Of a DNA stretch of 64,000 bases, positions 58,901 to 64,000 are shown in pieces (the first letter of the stretch is position 1; each line of letters begins with the position of its first letter). The notes below the pieces were generated by a model. The model was not told the DNA's origin and made no database searches. It saw only the letters and a list, made by a program, of their open reading frames with translations. Made by a program: the position numbers and the translations under genes. Origin of the DNA: Spongilla lacustris (taxonomy: Eukaryota; Porifera; Demospongiae; Spongillida; Spongillidae); assembly GCA_949361645.1 (NCBI GenBank), contig OX442431.1, positions 3,033,122-3,097,121 on the forward strand, given 5' to 3'.

Positions 58901-61900
58901 GAAGGATCAAAACATTAGTGTTCACAAAGCTTTGGCCCATTACGTGTATTTAGAATTTGTGTTTTCATTATGTAGAATGATGTAATAAGAACAACTCAGA
59001 CTGGTGAGGCCTAATTAATTTTTTCACAACATTAAGCAAGTATTCATATACATATCTGCACATGAGCATTGTGGGAGATAGGGGAGACCTGGGCTGGTTG
59101 TCACATGGGCTGGTTGTCACATAGGCTGGTTGTCACATGGGCTGGCTGTCACATGAGCTGGTTGTCACATGGGCTGGTTGTCACATGGGCTGGTTGTCAC
59201 ATGGGCTAGTTGTCACATGGGCTGGTTGTCACATGAGCTGGCTGTCACATGGGCTGGATGTCACATGGGCTAGTTGTCACATGGGCTGGTTGTCACATGA
59301 GCTGGCGTATAAAATATGCATGAGGATTTGAACACTTAGCATTTGTCCTTATGGGGAATTACCTCCACCCCACTCCCCCCCTCCCCAATAATTCCTTCCT
59401 ATGTTCGTGATACATTATATTCATGTTGATGACCATGTACAACATTATACCCACCATGTTGGCTGAACTATTTTACCCACTCCAGGATGGTTATACTCCA
59501 TTACACCTTGCTGCAAGGAGAGGTCATACTACTTGTGTGGAACATCTCCTTTCCACTCCTGGTATTGATGTGAACATTAAGGAATGGGTGAGATGGTATT
59601 AATGCAGGATGTGCAGGGTAGGGTAGGGGAGGAGTACTAGGGGGAGTATGGAGGACAAGACTTAATGTCTCAATGTTGATAGTACGAAAGTGGAAAAGAA
59701 TTGAGATCAATTACTGCACTTTGTATGCCAGTATACATGTAGTTGGCAGAAAACTACATTTGTGTGAACCCTTAAGGTTTCATGTTTGAAAGGCTATCCA
59801 TTTTCTACAAGTACATGTGTACATTGTACCCACCATGTTGACTGAACTATTGTACCCTTACCAGTGTGGTCGTACTCCATTACACCTTGTTGCATGGAGA
59901 GGTCGTGCTACTTGTTTGGAACGTCTCCTTTCCACTCCTGGTATTGATGTGAACATTAAGGATTGGGTGAGTTGGTCCGTTTATAAGGATGGGTAGGGGG
60001 AGGAGTACCAGGATGATTCATTGCTAAGACCCTTGCTAGGAAAGTGTTGCTTTAGAGGAGTTTAATATACAGTACTGCTATCGAGTAAGTTGTCAAGTAC
60101 ATAAACATGAAGCCACTAGAGTGTACACATGTATGTAGTAGATCAAAGCATAGATATTGGAATTACTGGATTGGCAACGCCCGTGAAAAATTGGTTCGAT
60201 GCTCGACACGGTCACGTAATAAAAATTTATGGCTGAAGCTGATATACTTGAAGATCCCCTGCTCCAGGAAACTTCACAACGACCTAAGAAAGCTTTGAGG
60301 GAGGTGAATAAAGCTCGATGGTTTCAAAACACTGTTTAGACGTTTTTTTTTAGGCCTCCATTCGCTTTTTCTTGATGAACAAGACTGTTGAAAGCCTTTC
60401 GTTTGTCTTGGCATGTTGCCAAGACGAAATATCTTTCCAGCCATCTAACCACTTCACGACACACAAAACGTATAGCGAAACATGAAAATAGGAGCGTTAA
60501 TGCTACACATCGCTCCTGTCAGAAGCTAAAACCCCCACAAAACTGCCTCATAATCATGCTAAAACCGCGACCTACGGCCCACTACTACGGGTCAAGCGTT
60601 TTTATTTTAAGCTTCAAAACAGGCCTACGACACGCGTAGCATGAGACAGCACCACAAGCAACTTTTTTTTGCTTCTTACCAACGGCGTATTGCTACTAAA
60701 ACTCCCAAATCACTCTTATACGCCATAACTTACATGTGGTAACGAAAAGGTTAAGAATTGGACACAAAGAACTAGATTATAAGTCAAGTCAGTAACCTGA
60801 ATAGGACTTCCGACTATCAAAACTAACAGGCACCAACGGAAACCTCCAGAAAGACGAGAAACCCGAGTTCAAGAAAAGGGCGTAACCGTGTCAAGCATAT
60901 AGTGTGACGTCAGTACGCAATACGCGTAGTGTTGCCAATCCATTAATTCCAATATCTATGATCAAAGGAGGGGGTGGGGAGAGGTGGTAGCAGAACTAGT
61001 CGGGAGCTGTTAAGCCTTGAACACCTGATGAACAAACAACCACTTTCCCCTCTCTCTAACCAGGGTGGGAGGGATTCTATAGCCCCTCCCCTTAGCCAGG
61101 GTGGGAGGGATACCACAGCTCCTCCCCTGCCAAGCCCTACATGGATGCACTGGTACTGAATGTTTTACACCCAGCCACTGCACAGTTGATAAGGATCTCC
61201 CTTATATGGTCATGGCTGCTGTTAGGTACATGACATGATTTTGTGGCCATGCAGTATGTTCATATCATGGATTGGTTAAGATGCATGCATTGGCATACAT
61301 GTACTTCTGGTAATTGTGAGAGTAGGCAGCTGCCTGGATCCATCTGCTGTGCAGAGACAGCCAAACAGAGTGGTCTCAAATGTAAAAGGATGTTATATAG
61401 CCTTGATGGTTATGCCTGTAGTTAGCCAGGGTGGGGTGTATACCATAGCCCCTCCCCCTAGCCAATATAAGTATTTGTACATAGAGGGAGGGGCTGTGGT
61501 ATGGCCAGCCCATGTGACAATGAATAATATTAATAGGAAACTCCGAACAAAAGAGAAGGTGCTTCCACAATAGCAAGGCAAAAAGGCTAACCGAATCGAT
61601 CTGCATTGCATTGCACATTAATTGTTATTAATAATCATATGTATAGTTATTAACCATAGATTGATCAATCAACTTGCGTAAGCAAGGGACGCCTGAGGTT
61701 TTGTCTTTACAACTGTGTTCTTTATATACAACAACAAGCAACATAGCTTCTCTAAGCAATAAGTAACGGCGATTCTAAAACGTGGCTTCTGAAGTTCAGC
61801 GTGCGCGTGCCTGCCTCGTGTAAACGGACCCGCGATTTGGTCTTGTCTTGAACTCAAGCTTTCTGTGGCATTTTCGGTCAGTGCAGAAGGTTTTACAATT

Positions 61901-63021
61901 TACTCTACATGATTTAAGATGATAGCTATAGCGATTGCTTGTTCTGTGATAGCGGAATTGATTTTCTGTCGCTCGTCTCTATGCAATATGACTGAATCAT
62001 AATGCAACCATGCAAGAGGCGATGTAATTTAAGTATGCATGCAGTTTTCTTACTTTAAAAAGTAAGCAATGATCGATCTATATGATTAGACTGACATGAA
62101 AATGATCCGGCCTATGAAAGATCGAGACACCGTATACATGTAAATGGTCATGGAGAGCGCTTGCTAGATATCGCCGAAGTAGCTAGTATTACAATGAGAA
62201 GGATTGGCTTTGATTTTCGTGCATGCGTGCACTATAAAGAAAGAGTACCTGTGGATGAAATCTGCAAGCACATCCCAGAAAACTGTTTCAAGCATCTGAT
62301 TGTAGTACATAATTCTTATAATCGTAAATTGCTGAATTGTTTGATTCATGAAAAAAAAAAACCAATTTCCATTTTTGCATGCAGTTTTATGTAGTGTTTT
62401 GAGCATAATATAATTAAAAAGCGTTGGCATCTAGGACTCCGACCCAGACCCTGCTGGGGGAGCTTACAGCGCTCCCCCAGGTCCCCTAGCTGGGTGGGCA
62501 GGGTACCCCCTCCCACACCTCCCCCTCTTGAATTAATTATTATTCATAGCAACCCCCCCCCCCCCCCTTTTTCTGAAATCCTGGATCCGCCCCTGTACAG
62601 GCATAAGTCTTGTCCTCCATACTCCCCCTAGTACTCCTCCCCTTAGGACAAATTGGACCATTAAGTAGGTGTATAAACTGCATTGATTCATTTTCCTTAG
62701 GAACAAATATGTGTACATGTATGTGTGTGTGGGAGGTGATGTACATGCTCTTTGAAACAAAGGTAGAGTTCTCAACACAGCCGAGTTAATTATTACAGTG
62801 TTGACTTAAACAAGAGCATTTATTCCATTTGGGGCTGGGGGTGAGGGAATAATTTGTAGTTGTTTATAGTATGTCTACTGCAAATTTGAACATTGCACTC
62901 CCTTTAGAATGGACGTACTCCATTACACCTTGCTGCAGAGGGAGGTCATACTACCTGTGTGGAACATCTCTTTTCCACTCCTGGTATTGATCTGGATACT
63001 GCATTCCAGACAATTTTCTAG
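55936..63021 (+). CDS. Ankyrin-repeat gene B, disrupted paralog of gene A
   Basis: Exons: 55936-56033 (ELRDAAQRGDFGEVKSLIES), 56510-56752 (carries an insertion, below), 57036-57137, 58008-58109, 58517-58624 (two extra codons), 59486-59587, 59865-59966 and last exon 62908-63021, ending TAG. Repeat type, phase and splice sites match gene A. Gene A's exon at 52576 has no counterpart; instead the last intron holds a DNA transposon and an inverted segment. The second exon reads into a 145-bp foreign insertion and stops at TAA 56750-56752, so the full protein cannot be made unless that exon is skipped. Since the original exon was a multiple of three, skipping would keep the frame. Confidence 0.8.
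56178..56386. mobile_element. MITE-like element in intron 1 of gene B
   Basis: Ends TAGTAGAAAGTTGGTGGCAT and TATGCCACCAACTTTCTCCT, complementary at about 19 of 21. A nested inverted pair (GATTTGACAGAAATTGTAC and its complement) lies inside. Confidence 0.65.
56606..56750 (+). mobile_element. BEL/Pao-like pol scrap inserted in an ankyrin exon
   Basis: The paralogous exon reads ...GTGAACATT-AAGGATTGG. Here 140 bp plus a repeated ACATT intervene (ACATT at 56601-56605 and 56746-56750). The insert is open in the ankyrin frame and reads QDQLRQGIVETVD, GAMHYLLHHAVIREDK and TKLCIVND. That resembles the segment before the RT of BEL/Pao elements (Q-GIVE-V, HYLPHHAV-R-D, T-R-VYD). It contributes about 47 residues and then a stop. 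Confidence 0.75.
57165..57533. repeat. 36-bp minisatellite, ~10 copies with 108-bp higher order
   Basis: Three variant monomers (CCCTCCC...TAGGGGG; CCTTCCC...TATGGGG; CCCTCCC...with GTAG) recur in fixed order three times. The paralogous array at 48212 lacks this order. Confidence 0.92.
57534..58007. other. Intron of gene B, duplicated with gene A
   Basis: Nearly identical to about 48420-48892 in gene A. It contains the unoccupied site (around 57905) matching the transposon insertion at 60149. Confidence 0.7.
58800..58870 (+). pseudogene. Ankyrin exon relic in gene B
   Basis: TGTGCTGCATGGGGAGGTCA and TGTGTGGAACAGTTGTGTG match the broken exon at 49827, but the acceptor and first third are lost. 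The damage therefore began before the duplication and went further here. Confidence 0.7.
59090..59308 (+). repeat. 16-bp minisatellite, ~13-14 copies
   Basis: Same GGGCTGGTTGTCACAT unit as at 50143 with more point variation (GAGCTGG, GGGCTAG). Confidence 0.94.
60149..60960. mobile_element. Non-autonomous DNA transposon with 32-bp terminal inverted repeats
   Basis: The left end CATAGATATTGGAATTACTG and the right end pair over 32 bp with two mismatches. ATCAAAG flanks both sides (60142-60148, 60961-60967), a 7-bp target duplication. A related empty site exists in inverse orientation at about 57880-57945 (CTCCTTTGATCTACTATAAT). The 812-bp interior has only short frames (60107-60298, 60388-60639) with no transposase motif. 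Confidence 0.88.
60968..61470 (-). repeat. Inverted duplicate of intron segments
   Basis: 60968-61030 is the reverse complement of 57720-57900, and 61150-61430 the reverse complement of about 53080-53350, with minisatellite scraps between. It shows a local inversion or inverted duplication in gene B's last intron. Confidence 0.75.
61471..62424. other. No gene recognised
   Basis: A 77-codon plus frame at 62161-62394 (ending before an A run) has no family match or splice support. Confidence 0.4.
62425..62595 (-). mobile_element. End fragment of the hAT-like element
   Basis: The reverse complement begins CAGGGGCGGATCCAGGATTT, then a G run and CTGGGGGAGCG/GCTCCCCCAG hairpin, as at 19902-20050. 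Only this end is present. Confidence 0.75.
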
Positions 63022-63148
63022 CCAATTATTATTTTACATTTGACAATATCCTTGAGTACGTATGTACTACTGATTGTAATAATGGAGACCATGAGATGAA
63101 ATTGTCTATGGTATCAGTGGGAACATTTGTAATGGAAACAGAGAACAT

Positions 63149-63628
63149 GTATGGGAACAGAGGACACACTTAAGTTGAGAGCATGTATGGGAACAGAGGA
63201 CATGCTTAAGTTGAGAGCATGTATGGGAACAGAGGACATGCTTAAGTTGAGAGCATGTATGGGAACAGAGGACATGCTTAATTTGAGAGCATGTATGGGA
63301 ACAGAGGACATGCTTAAGTTGAGAGCATGTATGGGAACAGAGGACATGCTTAAGTTGAGAGCATGTATGGGAACAGAGGACATGCTTAATTTGAGAGCAT
63401 GTATGGGAACAGAGGACATGCTTAAGTTGAGAGCATGTATGGGAACAGAGGACATGCTTAAGTTGAGAGCATGTATGGGAACAGAGGACATGCTTAAGTT
63501 GAGAGCATGTATGGGAACAGAGGACATGCTTAATTTGAGAGCATGTATGGGAACAGAGGACATGCTTAAGTTGAGAGCATGTATGGGAACAGAGGACATG
63601 CTTAAGTTGAGAGCATGTATGGGAACAT
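63149..63628 (+). repeat. 36-bp minisatellite, ~13.3 copies
   Basis: Largest of the three paralogous arrays. Four units carry the same G-to-T change (AATTTGAG), spaced in a way that suggests multi-unit expansion. Open frames of 159-175 codons on both strands are artefacts of a stop-free 36-bp period. Confidence 0.95.
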
Positions 63629-64000
63629 AACACTGCCCTGATAAATGTGCGAGATGTTCATCGTATCACAGCATATATGGGACACTTTGTTGCCCTTAAG
63701 ATAGCAGCACTCTGCTGTTGTTGGTATGTAATCCTCCAGGATATAGCTGTCATCCAAGTGGTCCCTTAAATTCTAATCAGACACAGATGCAGAGGTCATG
63801 GTACTTATTTCAGAAGTTGTGCACAAATGCTGGTTGTGTTTGAGGCATTGTATCCTCCATATCTGTCCTGTCTCCTCCCTCTTCCCCTTCTCTCTTTCTT
63901 TTTACCCTCCCACTCACCTCCCGGTTGTGTTGTAGTTAGCCATATACATGGGCGTCCCCAGGCAGGGGGCCCTCCCCAGGCGGGGGGCCCTCCTAAGCCT
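63629..64000. other. Duplicated spacer at window end
   Basis: Matches 44598-44970. By analogy, RT debris and another ankyrin gene should follow beyond the window. Confidence 0.7.

Larger units (their letters stand above)
43860..64000 (+). repeat. Tandem segmental duplication of ankyrin-gene units
   Basis: Blocks recur collinearly with offsets of about 8.9-9.6 kb. Last ankyrin exon: 44009, 53655, 62908. 36-bp minisatellite: 44299, 53927, 63149. RT C-terminus: 45940, 54805. First ankyrin exon: 47061, 55936. 12-codon G-rich minisatellite: 48212, 57165. 16-bp minisatellite: 50143, 59090. The last 70 bases of the window repeat 44930-44970, so another unit probably follows. Local insertions differ between units. 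Confidence 0.93.

Overview
This is eukaryotic nuclear DNA from an animal, most likely a demosponge. The inference rests on the mix of gene families: a RING/zinc-finger/MATH TRAF-like protein, a sponge-style immunoglobulin-like exon, a DOMON exon set, a death-domain gene and tandem ankyrin genes. Introns are short (about 50-110 bp where I can delimit them), spliced with GT/AG, and transposon debris is dense. No bacterial signals, operons, CRISPR or RNA genes were recognised. One 200-base assembly gap lies at 33089-33288. Several host-like exons carry a single-base frameshift, so either many are decaying or the assembly has scattered indels.

Layout. 1-3.3 kb: a minus-strand LTR retroelement remnant with gag and protease. 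Its pol has been replaced by a piece of a host CPEB RNA-binding protein gene. 3.4-5.7 kb: an intact TRAF-like exon with a predicted membrane segment and eleven 21-residue repeats. 6.2-8 kb: an Ig-like exon, reverse-transcriptase debris and microsatellites. 8-15 kb: AT-rich DNA with hairpins, two transposon-derived genes (10.6 and 12.6 kb) and one C-terminal exon (14.4 kb).

15.6-23.6 kb is the most unusual part. Two minus-strand coiled-coil exons, both phase 0, are followed by about 7.4 kb of roughly 100-bp repeats. On the minus strand nearly every repeat has a 5' splice site (GTAAGT-like), a CTGAT branch-point-like motif, a pyrimidine-rich stretch without AG, and a 3' AG. Exactly three variable bases separate that AG from the next GTAAGT. 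The structure looks like an array of some 60 single-codon exons. This is an inference from sequence and needs RNA evidence.

24-43.7 kb is mostly transposon graveyard: hAT-like and Ty3/Gypsy fragments, a 0.72-kb foldback repeat, and many pieces of one LINE-like reverse-transcriptase family, one of which surrounds an ABCB transporter fragment. Two host genes are interspersed: a minus-strand death-domain gene (36.1-38.0 kb) and DOMON exons (40.7-41.1 kb).

43.9-64 kb is a tandem segmental duplication with a unit of about 9 kb. Each unit holds a plus-strand ankyrin gene in which each exon encodes one 34-residue repeat, a 36-bp minisatellite just after the last exon, and reverse-transcriptase debris before the next gene. 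The window contains the end of one gene (last exon 44009), all of gene A (47061-53768), all of gene B (55936-63021), and the start of the spacer leading to a probable next copy.
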